From Candidatus Faecaligallichristensenella faecipullorum (GTDB taxonomy: Bacteria; Bacillota; Clostridia; Christensenellales; Aristaeellaceae), in contig DVJW01000210.1 of the NCBI GenBank assembly GCA_018716505.1, positions 1-51,911 on the forward strand: DNA of 51,911 bases. The letters are read 5' to 3'. Both the position numbers and the translations under genes were made by a program. The notes below the pieces were generated by a model that was not told the origin of the DNA, searched no databases, and saw only the letters and a list, made by a program, of their open reading frames with translations. Each line of letters opens with the position of its first letter. Position 1 is the stretch's first letter. Shown here one piece after another: positions 1-7,739 of the stretch.

Positions 1-82
1 CGCCGCTGCGGATTGAATATGAAGGGGCTGCGGCCCCTTCATGCATCCCCAAACGGGAAAAATAGGTTTGTCAATGGTCTGA
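1..82 (+). repeat. Hairpin repeat, copy A (cut off at window start)
   Basis: This is the 3' part of an interspersed repeat also found at 41785-41987 (+) and 51754-51911 (-). It holds the hairpin ATGAAGGGGC/GCCCCTTCAT followed by GCATCCCCAAACG, GAAAAATAGG and TTTGTCAA. The 3' end GGTTTGTCAAYGGTCTGA is nearly identical to copy C, and both copies then run straight into the terminator-like hairpin of the neighbouring gene. The short ORFs read through it are artefacts. Confidence 0.85.
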
Positions 83-111
83 AGGGGGCGCGGCTCAGCC
101 GCGCCCCCTTC
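81..111 (-). terminator. Hairpin downstream of mntP
   Basis: A perfect inverted repeat (AAGGGGGCGCGGC / GCCGCGCCCCCTT) with a 3-nt loop lies just after the mntP stop. There is no T-run right after it on the minus strand; a T-run (CCATTTTTCC) follows it on the plus strand. It is probably a transcription terminator but could be part of the adjoining repeat. Confidence 0.55.
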
Positions 112-128
112 CATTTTTCCCTCTCGAA

Positions 129-689
129 TTACGCCCCGCCGGTAAGGTGTTCGATCAGGATCTTGATGCCCATTAAAATCAAAATCACGCCCCCGGCCAG
201 CTCGGCCCGGGATTTGTATTTGCTGCCAAACACATGGCCCATTTTGACGCCCAGGGCCGACAGGACGAAGGTAATAACCCCGATAAAGCTCACGGCCGGG
301 GCGATGTTGACCTGCAAAAACGCAAAGGTTACGCCCACGGCCAGGGCGTCTATGCTGGTGGCCAAAGCCAAAGGCAGCATGGTTTTAAAGTCAAAGGCGT
401 CGTTAAGACACTCGCTCTCCTCCCGGGATTCCTTGATCATATTCAGTCCGATAAGCGCCAATAGCACAAAGGCGATCCAATGGTCAAAGCTGGTGATAAA
501 CGACTCAAACCGAACCCCCAAAAGATAGCCGATCAGCGGCATCAGCGCCTGAAAGCCGCCGAAATACAGCCCGGTGATCAGGGCGTGGCGCGGCTTCAGC
601 TGCTGAACCGAAAGGCCCTTACAGATGGCCACCGCGAAGGCATCCATGGAAAGCCCCAACGCGATAATAAAAAGTTCCAAAAGACTCAT
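129..689 (-). CDS. mntP: Manganese efflux pump MntP
   Basis: A 186-residue, very hydrophobic protein of the usual MntP length. It exports Mn2+ across the cytoplasmic membrane and protects against manganese excess. About six membrane segments can be seen, arranged as two related halves. Each half carries a conserved acidic small-residue motif: [14 protein letters not shown] near residues 13-26 and [10 protein letters not shown] near 109-118, whose aspartates are the expected ion ligands. The ATG is preceded by AAAGGAGGAAAACGC. Its own promoter and a yybP-ykoY manganese riboswitch lie directly upstream, which independently supports the function. Nothing looks broken. Confidence 0.95.
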   Translation of the reverse strand: MSLLELFIIALGLSMDAFAVAICKGLSVQQLKPRHALITGLYFGGFQALMPLIGYLLGVRFESFITSFDHWIAFVLLALIGLNMIKESREESECLNDAFDFKTMLPLALATSIDALAVGVTFAFLQVNIAPAVSFIGVITFVLSALGVKMGHVFGSKYKSRAELAGGVILILMGIKILIEHLTGGA

Positions 690-732
690 GCGTTTTCCTC
701 CTTTGTTGATCCACCCCGGTGCGTGGCGGCAT

Positions 733-770
733 AAAAAAAGACCTATCTGCCGCCTTGGAACAGATAAGTC
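733..770 (-). terminator. Riboswitch-controlled terminator
   Basis: The minus strand reads GACTTATCTG, an 11-nt loop, CAGATAGGTC and then seven T. This strong intrinsic terminator is the expression platform of the manganese riboswitch. Confidence 0.9.
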
Positions 771-856
771 TCATCATTTCAAACAAAGCCAGGAGGCAGG
801 CCTCCAGTATGTTGACTTCGTTGCGTCCCCAAAAGGGCCGCCGACTACTCCCTTAT
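733..856 (-). promoter_or_regulatory. yybP-ykoY manganese riboswitch upstream of mntP
   Basis: Read on the minus strand, the leader has the conserved pieces of this class in order: GGGAGTAG, GTCAACATACT, CTGGCTTTG and ATGAGACTT. The last piece runs into an intrinsic terminator, so the aptamer 3' strand and the terminator share sequence. In this class Mn2+ binding prevents termination, so mntP would be expressed when manganese is high. Confidence 0.9.
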
Positions 857-862
857 TTGACT

Positions 863-891
863 ATTATATAGGTGATTTTCCGCTTTGTCAA
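863..891 (-). promoter_or_regulatory. Promoter of the mntP riboswitch transcript
   Basis: On the minus strand, TTGACA (886-891) and TATAAT (863-868) are separated by 17 nt. Both are perfect consensus boxes. Transcription would start about 7 nt downstream, right before the riboswitch. Confidence 0.9.
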
Positions 892-940
892 CCATGGCTC
901 GGGGAAATCCTGCCCTCGGCGCATGCCCTGGGCGCTTTGG

Positions 941-970
941 TTGACATTTTCCGGGCCCGCATGCTATACT
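941..970 (+). promoter_or_regulatory. Promoter of the Nudix gene
   Basis: TTGACA at 941-946 and TATACT at 965-970 with an 18-nt spacer, about 45 nt before the start codon. Confidence 0.8.
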
Positions 971-1012
971 TTCCTTGATTTTACCCTCAGTACACAAAGG
1001 AGGATGTAAGCA

Positions 1013-1513
1013 ATGCCAGAAATCCGCGACATCTATACGCGTTCCGGCCAAAAGACCGGCCGCACATTCGTCAAGGGCGAAGCGCTGGCGCCAGGGGAAT
1101 ATTTTCTGCATGTTGTTGTCCTTTTGCAGGGACGGGGCGGAAAATATCTTTTACAGCAGCGCGCCTTGAACGCAAAGCATTTCCCCGGGCGTTGGGACGT
1201 AACCGGCGGCGGGGTGACCAGCGGCGAAGACAGCCGGGACGCCGCGGTGCGCGAGGTTCAGGAAGAGCTGGGGCTGACGTTCGATGCCGCGCAATTGGTG
1301 TATGGCGGGCGCATTTTGCAAAACGACGCCTATCATCTGGACATGTACGGCGCAAAGGGCGATTTTACCGAAGCGGACTGCAAATTCAACCCGCGGGAGG
1401 TCAACGCCGTGCGCCTGGCGGACTTTGATGAATTCGCCGAACTTGTCTCCTACAACAAGGACGACGCCTTTATGCGGCTGCAGGAGCACGTGCGCCGGCT
1501 TCTGGAAGGCTGA
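1013..1513 (+). CDS. Nudix hydrolase
   Basis: A 166-residue enzyme of the Nudix family, which splits nucleoside-diphosphate-linked compounds. The Nudix box fits GX5EX7REUXEEXGU exactly: it starts GGVTSGE and ends REVQEELGL, around residues 64-86. The preceding LLQQRALNAKHFPGRWDV is the usual strand before the box. The shape resembles the YfcD / IPP-isomerase-like group, but the substrate cannot be read from the sequence. The ATG at 1013 has an AAAGGAGG site and its own TTGACA/TATACT promoter. It appears monocistronic. Confidence 0.9.
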   Translation: MPEIRDIYTRSGQKTGRTFVKGEALAPGEYFLHVVVLLQGRGGKYLLQQRALNAKHFPGRWDVTGGGVTSGEDSRDAAVREVQEELGLTFDAAQLVYGGRILQNDAYHLDMYGAKGDFTEADCKFNPREVNAVRLADFDEFAELVSYNKDDAFMRLQEHVRRLLEG

Positions 1514-1582
1514 AAATGTTTTTTTTCGCCCAACGGGCCGTGCGGTTGCGGGCGCGGACTGCGGATCAGCCCCGCCGGGGAA

Positions 1583-1611
1583 TTGACTTTTCCCCTTAAA
1601 CATGGTATGCT
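1583..1611 (+). promoter_or_regulatory. Promoter of the thiamin operon
   Basis: TTGACT (1583-1588), a 17-nt spacer and TATGCT (1606-1611), with a TGG extension just before the -10 box. It lies immediately upstream of the TPP riboswitch. Confidence 0.8.
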
Positions 1612-1627
1612 GAATATAACTTCATAG

Positions 1628-1707
1628 TTGCGGGGGGACTCTTCGGAGTTGAGAAGGTAAAACCTGACCCTTTGAACCTGTTGGTTAATACCAGCGCAGG
1701 GAGCATT
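1628..1707 (+). promoter_or_regulatory. TPP (THI-box) riboswitch
   Basis: The conserved THI-box elements are present in order: GGGGGACT, GTTGAGA, CTGACCCTTTGAACCTG and AATACCAGCGCAGGGA. Thiamin pyrophosphate binding lets the terminator at 1735-1774 form and shuts off the downstream thiD-tenA-thiM-thiE operon. Confidence 0.95.
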
Positions 1708-1734
1708 GTTATTCATTCTCAAAAAAGAATTTGT

Positions 1735-1774
1735 AAGGATACTCGCTGCGCGGGGCAGCGGGTATCCTTTTTTA
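1735..1774 (+). terminator. TPP riboswitch terminator
   Basis: A long stem AAGGATAC-CGCTGC / GCAGCG-GTATCCTT followed by TTTTTT sits between the aptamer and thiD. It is the probable off-state of the switch. Confidence 0.85.
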
Positions 1775-1789
1775 GTTTGGAGGCAAAAG

Positions 1790-2581
1790 ATGAAAACAGC
1801 ATTGACCATCGCAGGCTCGGACTGCAGCGGCGGCGCGGGCATCCAGGCGGATATCAAGACCATGTCCGCCCTGGGCGTGTTTGGCATGAGCGTGATTGTG
1901 TCGGTGGTGGCGGAAAACACCAGCCGGGTGATCTCCATAGAGGACGTTTCCCCCAAGGTGATCGCGGACCAGATCGACGCGGTGTTTGAGGATATTGAGG
2001 TGGACGCGGTCAAGGTGGGCATGTTGTCCACCCCGGAGTGCATGAAGGCGGTGGCCCAAAAACTGAACCAGTATAAGCCCAGGCATGTGGTCATTGACCC
2101 GGTCATGTATGCCAAAAACGGCTGCCCGCTGATGCAGGAGAGCTCCATCGATACCCTGATTCAAACCGTAATTCCCCTATCCACCTTGCTTACCCCCAAT
2201 ATCCCGGAGGCCGAAAAAATCGCGGGCATGAAAATTGAAACCATTGAGCAAATGAAGCAGGCGGCCGTGAAAATCGCCTCCATGGGCGCGGGGGCGGTCC
2301 TGGTCAAAGGCGGCCACTATATGGGCGACGCCCAGGATGTGCTGTATGACGGAAAGGAATTTTATACCTTTGTTCAAAGGCGCATCGACACCAAAAACAC
2401 CCATGGCACCGGCTGCACCCTGTCCAGCGCCATCGCCTCTTATCTGGCCCTGGGCGAGGATCTGAAAGGCGCGGTGGAGAAGGCCAAGGCCTATGTCACC
2501 GGAGCCATTGAAAACGCCCTGGAGCTGGGCAAGGGCTGCGGCCCGACCCATCATTTTTTCCGGTTTTATCCATCCAAATAA
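1790..2581 (+). CDS. thiD: Hydroxymethylpyrimidine (phosphate) kinase ThiD
   Basis: 263 residues, normal for ThiD, which phosphorylates HMP and then HMP-P to give the pyrimidine half of thiamin. The N-terminus has IAGSDCSGGAGIQAD. The ribokinase-type anion hole NTHGTGCTLSSAI is near residues 203-215, with its GC(T) glycine-aspartate-like region. The track starts this ORF at 1706, inside the riboswitch and terminator region. The ATG at 1790 follows TTTGGAGG and gives the canonical start MKTALTIAGSD. It is the first gene of a six-gene run. Confidence 0.95.
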   Translation: MKTALTIAGSDCSGGAGIQADIKTMSALGVFGMSVIVSVVAENTSRVISIEDVSPKVIADQIDAVFEDIEVDAVKVGMLSTPECMKAVAQKLNQYKPRHVVIDPVMYAKNGCPLMQESSIDTLIQTVIPLSTLLTPNIPEAEKIAGMKIETIEQMKQAAVKIASMGAGAVLVKGGHYMGDAQDVLYDGKEFYTFVQRRIDTKNTHGTGCTLSSAIASYLALGEDLKGAVEKAKAYVTGAIENALELGKGCGPTHHFFRFYPSK

Positions 2582-2598
2582 CCAAGGAGGAAGCGCGC

Positions 2599-3264
2599 AT
2601 GAGCTTTATGGAAGAAGTGATCGCCGGTTCAAAGCCCCTTTGGGATGCGGCGGCCAACTCGGAATTTATCGAGCAAATGGGCAAGGGCACCTTGGACAAG
2701 GCGAAATTTTTGGACTATATGGTGCAGGATAGCCTGTATCTTCGGGACTATGCCCGCGCCTATGCCATGGCCATGTTCAAGAGCCATACCCTTCAGGAAA
2801 TCCAGGTCTTTTACTCGGTGCTGGGCTTTGTAAACGAGCATGAAAACGCCACAAGGCTGCGCTATCTTTCCGACGCCGGGCTGACCGACGCGGATGTGGA
2901 GAATATCCCCAAAAAGCCGGCCTGCGCGGCCTACACCGGTTTTCTCATCAAAACCGCCCAGGAGGAGGAGATTCCCGAAATCCTGATGGCGGTCATGCCC
3001 TGCATGTTGGGGTATTACGATGTGTTTGAGCGGCTGGTTCAGCGCTATCCTCAGGTTTTGGATTCCTACTTCGGCCCGCTGGTGCGCGATTACACCGCCC
3101 CGGGCTATGGCGAGAGCTGCAAAATTTGGACCGATTATTGCGAAAAGGCCTGCAAAGACCTGGACGCCGCGCGCAAGGAAAAGCTCAAGGAGATTTTCAA
3201 GGAAGCCAGCGCGCATGAACTCTATTTCTGGGAAATGGCAGGAGGAAAAGAAAATGAACAATAA
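2599..3264 (+). CDS. tenA: Thiaminase II / aminopyrimidine aminohydrolase TenA
   Basis: 221 residues. TenA hydrolyses aminopyrimidine breakdown products of thiamin to HMP, which ThiD then phosphorylates. This copy is of the cysteine type: VMPCMLGYYDV places the catalytic cysteine at residue 135, and VQDSLYL places aspartate at residue 44, both at the positions I recall for the Bacillus enzyme. AAGGAGG precedes the ATG. The 3' end overlaps thiM by 11 nt, so the two are probably translationally coupled. Confidence 0.93.
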   Translation: MSFMEEVIAGSKPLWDAAANSEFIEQMGKGTLDKAKFLDYMVQDSLYLRDYARAYAMAMFKSHTLQEIQVFYSVLGFVNEHENATRLRYLSDAGLTDADVENIPKKPACAAYTGFLIKTAQEEEIPEILMAVMPCMLGYYDVFERLVQRYPQVLDSYFGPLVRDYTAPGYGESCKIWTDYCEKACKDLDAARKEKLKEIFKEASAHELYFWEMAGGKENEQ

Positions 3265-4051
3265 TCAAATTGTGAGGGACAACGTGCCCTTGGTACATTG
3301 CATCACCAACTATGTCACGGTCAACGACGTGGCCAACGCGCTTTTGGCCTGCGGCGGCTCGCCCATCATGGCCGACGACATCGACGAGGTCTCTGAGATC
3401 ACCTCGATCAGCAACACCTTGGTCATCAACATCGGCACCCTGAACCGCCGCACCATGGCTTCCATGGTGCGCGCCGGAAAGACCGCCAATGAAAAGGGCA
3501 TTCCGGTGGTGCTGGATCCGGTGGGCGCGGGCGCGTCCGGCCTGCGCAACGAGGCGGTGGAAAACCTGCTGAAGGAAGTAAAGTTTGCGGTCATCCGGGG
3601 CAATCTGTCCGAGGTTTCCTTCATCGCGGGCCTCAAGGTCTCCACCCGGGGGGTGGATACCAGCGCGGCGGACAGCGGCAACGATCCGGTGGCCGTTTCC
3701 AGGGCGGTGGCCGAAAAGTTTGGCTGTGTGGCCGCCATCACCGGGGCGGTGGACGTGATTTCCGACGGCAAGCGCCTGGCCAGGATCCATAACGGCGTGG
3801 CCCAGATGGGCAAGATCACCGGCACCGGCTGCATGCTGTCCGGGGTCATCGGCGCGTATGTGGGCGCCTGCCCGGACGCCTTCTCGGCCACGGTGTCGGC
3901 CATAGCCTCCATGGGCATTGCGGGCGAGATGTCCTGGGCGGCGAACGGCGAGAAGGGCACCGGAAGCCTGCACATCGGCATCATCGACGCGCTCAGCCAA
4001 ATCGGCGATGAAACCATCGAAAAGCGAGGCCAGATCAGCTATGAAGGGTAA
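3254..4051 (+). CDS. thiM: Hydroxyethylthiazole kinase ThiM
   Basis: 265 residues. It phosphorylates the thiazole alcohol THZ, the salvage route to the other half of thiamin. Family motifs are [16 protein letters not shown] at the N-terminus, [11 protein letters not shown] near residue 90 and [10 protein letters not shown] near residue 195, which is the phosphate-binding loop. The track extends it to 3020, inside tenA. I take the ATG at 3254 because it follows AGGAGGAAAAGAAA and gives the usual [16 protein letters not shown] start. It overlaps thiE by 11 nt. Confidence 0.95.
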   Translation: MNNNQIVRDNVPLVHCITNYVTVNDVANALLACGGSPIMADDIDEVSEITSISNTLVINIGTLNRRTMASMVRAGKTANEKGIPVVLDPVGAGASGLRNEAVENLLKEVKFAVIRGNLSEVSFIAGLKVSTRGVDTSAADSGNDPVAVSRAVAEKFGCVAAITGAVDVISDGKRLARIHNGVAQMGKITGTGCMLSGVIGAYVGACPDAFSATVSAIASMGIAGEMSWAANGEKGTGSLHIGIIDALSQIGDETIEKRGQISYEG

Positions 4052-4667
4052 TGTGGATTACAGCCTCTATCTGTGCACCGACCGGGGGCTGATGACCAGC
4101 CCCACCATAGAGGACAGCGTGGAACAGGCGCTCAAAGGCGGGGCCACGGTGATTCAGCTCAGGGAAAAGGATTGCTCCAGCCGGGAATTCTATGAGCTGG
4201 CCTTGCGGGTCAAGGCCATTACCCAAAGGTATAACGCGCCCCTTATCATCAACGACCGGGTGGACATCGCCCTGGCCGTGGATGCGGACGGGGTGCATGT
4301 GGGCCAGAGCGACCTGCCCTGTGCCGCGGTGCGGGCCATCATGGGGCCGGATAAAATCGTGGGCGTATCGGCTTCCAGCCTGGAAGAGGCGGTTCAGGCC
4401 CAAAAGGATGGGGCGGACTACCTGGGGGTGGGCGCCATGTATGCCACCAGCACCAAGGACGACGCTGAAATCGTGTCCATGGACGAGCTGAAGGCCATCC
4501 GCCGGACGGTGGACTTGCCCATTGTGGTCATCGGCGGCATCAACGCCCGCACCATCCCGAATTTCAAGCACATGGGCATCGAGGGCATTGCGGTGGTGTC
4601 GGCCATCGTGGCCCAGGCGGATGTGGAGGGCGCGGCCCGGGCGCTTTTGAAGCTATGGAAAGACTAA
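4041..4667 (+). CDS. thiE: Thiamine-phosphate synthase ThiE
   Basis: 208 residues. It joins HMP-PP and THZ-P to form thiamin monophosphate. Signatures are VIQLREKD, the pyrophosphate-binding loop segment [20 protein letters not shown] and [13 protein letters not shown]. The track start at 3918 lies within thiM; the ATG at 4041 gives [16 protein letters not shown] and overlaps the thiM stop, which fits translational coupling. No thiC, thiG, thiL or thiN gene is in the window. Confidence 0.95.
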   Translation: MKGNVDYSLYLCTDRGLMTSPTIEDSVEQALKGGATVIQLREKDCSSREFYELALRVKAITQRYNAPLIINDRVDIALAVDADGVHVGQSDLPCAAVRAIMGPDKIVGVSASSLEEAVQAQKDGADYLGVGAMYATSTKDDAEIVSMDELKAIRRTVDLPIVVIGGINARTIPNFKHMGIEGIAVVSAIVAQADVEGAARALLKLWKD

Positions 4668-5323
4668 AGGGCATCAAGGGCGCGATCTTTGACCTGGACG
4701 GAACCTTGCTGGATTCCATGGGCATATGGGGCGAGATTGACCGAAGGTTTCTTGAGCGGCGGGGCATTGAGCTGCCGGAGGACTACATCGACGTCATGAA
4801 ATTCATGGAGTTCAACCGGGCCGCCGAATATACCATCCGGCGCTTTGGCCTGGATGAAACGCCCGAGGCGCTGATGGCGGAATGGACGCAGATGTCCCGG
4901 GAGGCCTATGCCCGGGAAATCGAGCTCAAGCCCGGAGTTCGGGCCTGTTTGGCGCGGCTGGCCCAAGCGGGGGTAAAGATCGCGGCGGCCACCTCGTGCA
5001 CCCAGGAGCTGTTTGTGCCGGCCCTGAAGCGGGGCGGGGTGTATGATTTGTTTTCCGCCTTTGCCACCACGGCCGAGGCCGGGGTGGGCAAACATTCGCC
5101 CGCGGTCTTTCTGTTGGCCGCCCAAAGGCTGGGCCTTGAGCCCCAAGCCTGCGCGGTGTTTGAGGATACCCTGCAGGGCGTCCTGACCGCGCGCGAGGCC
5201 GGATTCGCCACCGTCGGGGTATACGACGAATCCTCGGATGCCGAGCAGGAAGACATCCGCCGCCAGGCCAACTTCTATATCCGTTCTTTTTTGGAGTTTG
5301 GGCCGCCATCAGGCGGCAAATAA
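4655..5323 (+). CDS. HAD-family phosphatase in the thiamin operon
   Basis: 222 residues of the beta-phosphoglucomutase-like HAD group. Motif I is [10 protein letters not shown] (Asp nucleophile and acid), motif II is AATSCT, the lysine is in GKHSPAVF, and motif III is VFEDTLQGV. It overlaps thiE by 13 nt, so it is firmly inside the riboswitch-controlled operon. By position, a thiamin-phosphate or HMP-phosphate substrate is plausible. Plants fuse TenA to a HAD phosphatase that dephosphorylates thiamin monophosphate. The substrate is inference; HAD enzymes are often promiscuous. Confidence 0.88.
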   Translation: MERLKGIKGAIFDLDGTLLDSMGIWGEIDRRFLERRGIELPEDYIDVMKFMEFNRAAEYTIRRFGLDETPEALMAEWTQMSREAYAREIELKPGVRACLARLAQAGVKIAAATSCTQELFVPALKRGGVYDLFSAFATTAEAGVGKHSPAVFLLAAQRLGLEPQACAVFEDTLQGVLTAREAGFATVGVYDESSDAEQEDIRRQANFYIRSFLEFGPPSGGK

Positions 5324-6168
5324 TGCAGGGAAGGGTGAAAAAAATGGAGTTCAACCTGCGCGAACAGGCGCTTCAAAAGACCATGATCGCCGCCCATCGG
5401 GGGATATCCGGGGGCAATATCCCGTGCAACACCTTGGACGCCTTTGACGCGGCCCTGTATCAGGGCGCGGATATGATTGAGCTGGATGTGGCCGCCTCGA
5501 AGGATGGCCAGCTCTTTGTGTTCCATCCGGGCATGGAGCCCGCCCATCTGGGCAGCGCACGGCTGATTCGCGATATGACCGCGCAAGAGGTGGGGGAACT
5601 GGGCTTTTTGAACCAGGACAATGTGCCCAGCGGCCATAAGATCAACACCTTGGATCAGGCGTTGGAGCACTTGAAAGGCCGCTGCTATATCAATATTGAT
5701 AAGTTTTGGGAGAACGTGGAGCCCATCACCCGGGCCGTTCGCCGTCATGGCATGACCGGCCAGATTCTGGTCAAGACCGCGCCCAATGAGGCCATCTTTG
5801 ACCAGATGGAGCGCCTGGCGCCCGAGCTCAACTACATGCTGGTGATCAAAGAGCGCGACGGGTACAGCATGCGCCTGCGCGACCGGCCGCTCAACTATGT
5901 GGGCGCAGAGGTGCTGTTTGAAAGGGAGGACGCGCCGGTGGCCTCCGGGGCCTATATAGAGGAAATGCACCGAAATGGGCTGTTGGTCTGGGCGAACGCC
6001 ATTGTGTACGACCGCCGGGCCGTGCTGGCCGCGGGCCATAACGACGATATCTCGGCCATCGGCCGTGCGGACGAAGGCTGGGGATGGCTCTTGGATAAGG
6101 GCTTTGACATCATTCAGACCGATTGGCCGCTGGCCCTGCGCCTGTATATGCAGAAACGTGCAAAATAA
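5323..6168 (+). CDS. Glycerophosphodiester phosphodiesterase
   Basis: 281 residues from this start. The family hydrolyses glycerophosphodiesters to glycerol-3-phosphate and an alcohol. Visible signatures are AAHRGISGG, NTLDAFDAAL and MIELDV, with FHPG as the second metal/catalytic histidine region. No signal peptide, so it is likely cytosolic. The ATG at 5323 overlaps the preceding stop as TAATG and has AGGCGG upstream. A second ATG at 5344 follows GGGAAGGGTGAAAAAA and could be the true start, removing seven residues. Its presence at the end of a thiamin operon may be co-transcription only. Confidence 0.88.
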   Translation: MQGRVKKMEFNLREQALQKTMIAAHRGISGGNIPCNTLDAFDAALYQGADMIELDVAASKDGQLFVFHPGMEPAHLGSARLIRDMTAQEVGELGFLNQDNVPSGHKINTLDQALEHLKGRCYINIDKFWENVEPITRAVRRHGMTGQILVKTAPNEAIFDQMERLAPELNYMLVIKERDGYSMRLRDRPLNYVGAEVLFEREDAPVASGAYIEEMHRNGLLVWANAIVYDRRAVLAAGHNDDISAIGRADEGWGWLLDKGFDIIQTDWPLALRLYMQKRAK

Positions 6169-6178
6169 GGCAAATAAG

Positions 6179-6228
6179 AACCGCCATGAACCGGAGCCAA
6201 AGCGCATCCGGACATGGCGGTTTTATTT
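6179..6228. terminator. Bidirectional terminator between two GDPD genes
   Basis: The stem AACCGCCATG / CATGGCGGTT is followed by TTTTATTTTT on the plus strand. The A-rich side gives a shorter T-run on the minus strand. It serves the convergent genes on both sides. Confidence 0.8.
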
Positions 6229-6858
6229 TTATCCCTGAATCTCCTTGCGCAGCCGCAGGGCCAGGCGCGGCGTCCGGCTGGTGATGTTTTTCACCCCGGC
6301 GCGGAGAAAGCGGGCGATGGCCTGCTCCTCGGAGACCGTCCAAAGGGAGAGGCGCTCCGGGCTTTGGGCCAGCAGTTCCTCCGTCACCCGGGCGTAATCC
6401 ATATTCAGGACGGAAAAGCCCTTTTCCGAAAGGCCGGCGAAGGGATGGGCCCGGTCGGAAAGCTGCTCCTCATTGTACCAGACCGTGACGCCCTGCTCCA
6501 GCGCCCAGGGGATTTCCGGGTCGCTGACGCTGCCGGTTATCAAATAGCGCCCCTCAAAGCCGCAGCGCGCGGCCAACTCCGCCGCCGCCCGAACCAGGCC
6601 GGGCGCCTTTAAATCCACATTGACCCTCAGCCCCTCATGGAGCAGCGCTTCCCGAAAGCAGTCCTCCAAGGTGGGATAGCGCACCCCCGGCTCGGGCTCG
6701 TTGTGGGTCAAAATCAGTTGGCCGTCCTGCCCGCGCACGTCCACCTCAATCATCTCCGCGCCGCATTCGGCCAGAGCGCGGATGCTCTCCAGGGTGTTGG
6801 GTACGGTGCCCTCGGCGCCCGCGTGGGCGGTAATCAAAGTCTTGGGCTTGAGGCTCAT
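6229..6858 (-). CDS. Glycerophosphodiester phosphodiesterase-family protein
   Basis: 209 residues; the family fold is clear from NTLESIRAL, MIEVDVRG and LTHNEPEP. The usual first motif HRG reads AHAG here, so the arginine that contacts phosphate is replaced by alanine. Some Bacillota members share this form, but activity is less certain than for the neighbouring GDPD. The track start at 6873 has no ribosome site. The ATG at 6858 follows GGAGGGATCTTTC, so I use it. It is convergent with the other GDPD and shares its terminator. Confidence 0.85.
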   Translation of the reverse strand: MSLKPKTLITAHAGAEGTVPNTLESIRALAECGAEMIEVDVRGQDGQLILTHNEPEPGVRYPTLEDCFREALLHEGLRVNVDLKAPGLVRAAAELAARCGFEGRYLITGSVSDPEIPWALEQGVTVWYNEEQLSDRAHPFAGLSEKGFSVLNMDYARVTEELLAQSPERLSLWTVSEEQAIARFLRAGVKNITSRTPRLALRLRKEIQG

Positions 6859-6900
6859 GAAAGATCCCTCCATTTTGCGTTGAGGAAAGGCGGAAAAATA

Positions 6901-7479
6901 TTATTGCCGCCCGGCTTGGTCATTTTCGGTCAATTCACGGATCACCTTGCAGGGATTGCCCACGGCCAGGCTGTTGGGCGGAATATCCTTGGTGACCACG
7001 CTGCCCGCGCCGATGATGCTGTTCGCCCCGATGGTCACCCCGGGCAAAACCAGCGCGCCGGTGCAGATCCAGACATTGTCGCCGATATGCACCGGATGGG
7101 TGTATTCCAATCCCTCCAGGCGCTGCTTTACGTCCATGGCGTGCTCCTCGGTGATGATGCACACATTGGGCGCGATAAACACATTGTTCCCGATGGTGAT
7201 CTTGCCGCTGTCCATCAGCTTGCAGTTGACGTTTATGAAGCAATTGTCGCCCAAGGTGGTGTTGTAGCCATAGGTGCAAAACAGCGGCTGCTCCACCACG
7301 CAGTTTTCCCCGGTTTTGCCCAGAATCTCGCCAATGGCGGCCCGGCGGCCGTCGCGGTCCAGCGGATCCATGTTGTTGTATTGATATAATTTTCGAACCG
7401 TCACGTCTCGGTCCGCGGCCAGCTCCGGATCGCCGGGCTGATAGAGCATTTCGGCATAGGATTTTTCCCTTTCGGTCAT
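6901..7479 (-). CDS. Sugar O-acetyltransferase (maltose/galactoside type)
   Basis: 192 residues. This family acetylates sugars at O-6 with acetyl-CoA. It has the N-terminal Mac domain (SYAEMLYQPGDPEL) and then left-handed beta-helix hexapeptide repeats such as IGDNVWICTGA and IGAGSVVTKDIP. The catalytic histidine is in TEEHAMD. It ends with the usual AVGNPCKVIREL. A GGAGGG site precedes the ATG. A LacI-family-like palindrome lies about 25 nt upstream. Confidence 0.92.
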   Translation of the reverse strand: MTEREKSYAEMLYQPGDPELAADRDVTVRKLYQYNNMDPLDRDGRRAAIGEILGKTGENCVVEQPLFCTYGYNTTLGDNCFINVNCKLMDSGKITIGNNVFIAPNVCIITEEHAMDVKQRLEGLEYTHPVHIGDNVWICTGALVLPGVTIGANSIIGAGSVVTKDIPPNSLAVGNPCKVIRELTENDQAGRQ

Positions 7480-7504
7480 GGATAGCCCTCCTTCTTATAG
7501 ATGG

Positions 7505-7518
7505 TTAAAGCGCTTGAA
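7505..7518. promoter_or_regulatory. Possible LacI/CcpA-type operator
   Basis: TTAAAGCGCTTGAA is a near-perfect palindrome around the central CG, like cre and LacI-family sites. It lies just upstream of the sugar O-acetyltransferase. The match to the cre consensus is partial. Confidence 0.35.
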
Positions 7519-7696
7519 ATTTCGTTGGATTAATTCAAATTGGACGGGGAATTGATAACATATGGTCTTGGGCGGCTTCTCAAAGATCGTTGTTCCCGTT
7601 CTTTGAAGAGTTGCGCCGCAGTTTATACCCGGCGATACAGGTTCATAGAGGGTTGGAGCAAACCAGTTCGTTCAAATCCAGAGGTAAATGCAAATT
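7519..7696. other. Intergenic stretch without a recognised gene
   Basis: The only ORF is a 60-codon reading frame with no ribosome site and no recognisable features. An imperfect inverted repeat around CTTCTCAAAGA / TTCTTTGAAGAG (7574-7607) is present. I see no function. Confidence 0.5.
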
Positions 7697-7738
7697 TAGA
7701 AAAACGGCGTACACTCCCATAAGAAATGTACGCCGTTT
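7697..7738 (-). terminator. Terminator of tRNA-Arg
   Basis: On the minus strand, directly after the CCA end, a perfect 12-bp stem AAACGGCGTACA / TGTACGCCGTTT with a 13-nt loop continues into TTTCTAAATTT. Confidence 0.85.
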
Positions 7739-7739
7739 A

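Noticed and set aside
13-528. 171-codon ORF at the window start and its twin at 51608-51823, both beginning MNMKGLRPLHASPN
   Set aside because: Both are reading frames through the hairpin repeat that continue into the antisense of real genes. Similar peptides appear only because the repeat is shared.
3020-3253. N-terminal extension of thiM in the ORF track
   Set aside because: It lies within tenA in another frame; the ATG at 3254 with AGGAGG gives the canonical ThiM start.
7610-7690. tRNA-like fragment (GGTTCAT, GTTCGTTCAAATCC)
   Set aside because: T-loop-like words occur but no acceptor or anticodon stem can be folded.
7540-7722. 60-codon ORF before the tRNA
   Set aside because: No ribosome site, overlaps the tRNA terminator, no recognisable protein features.
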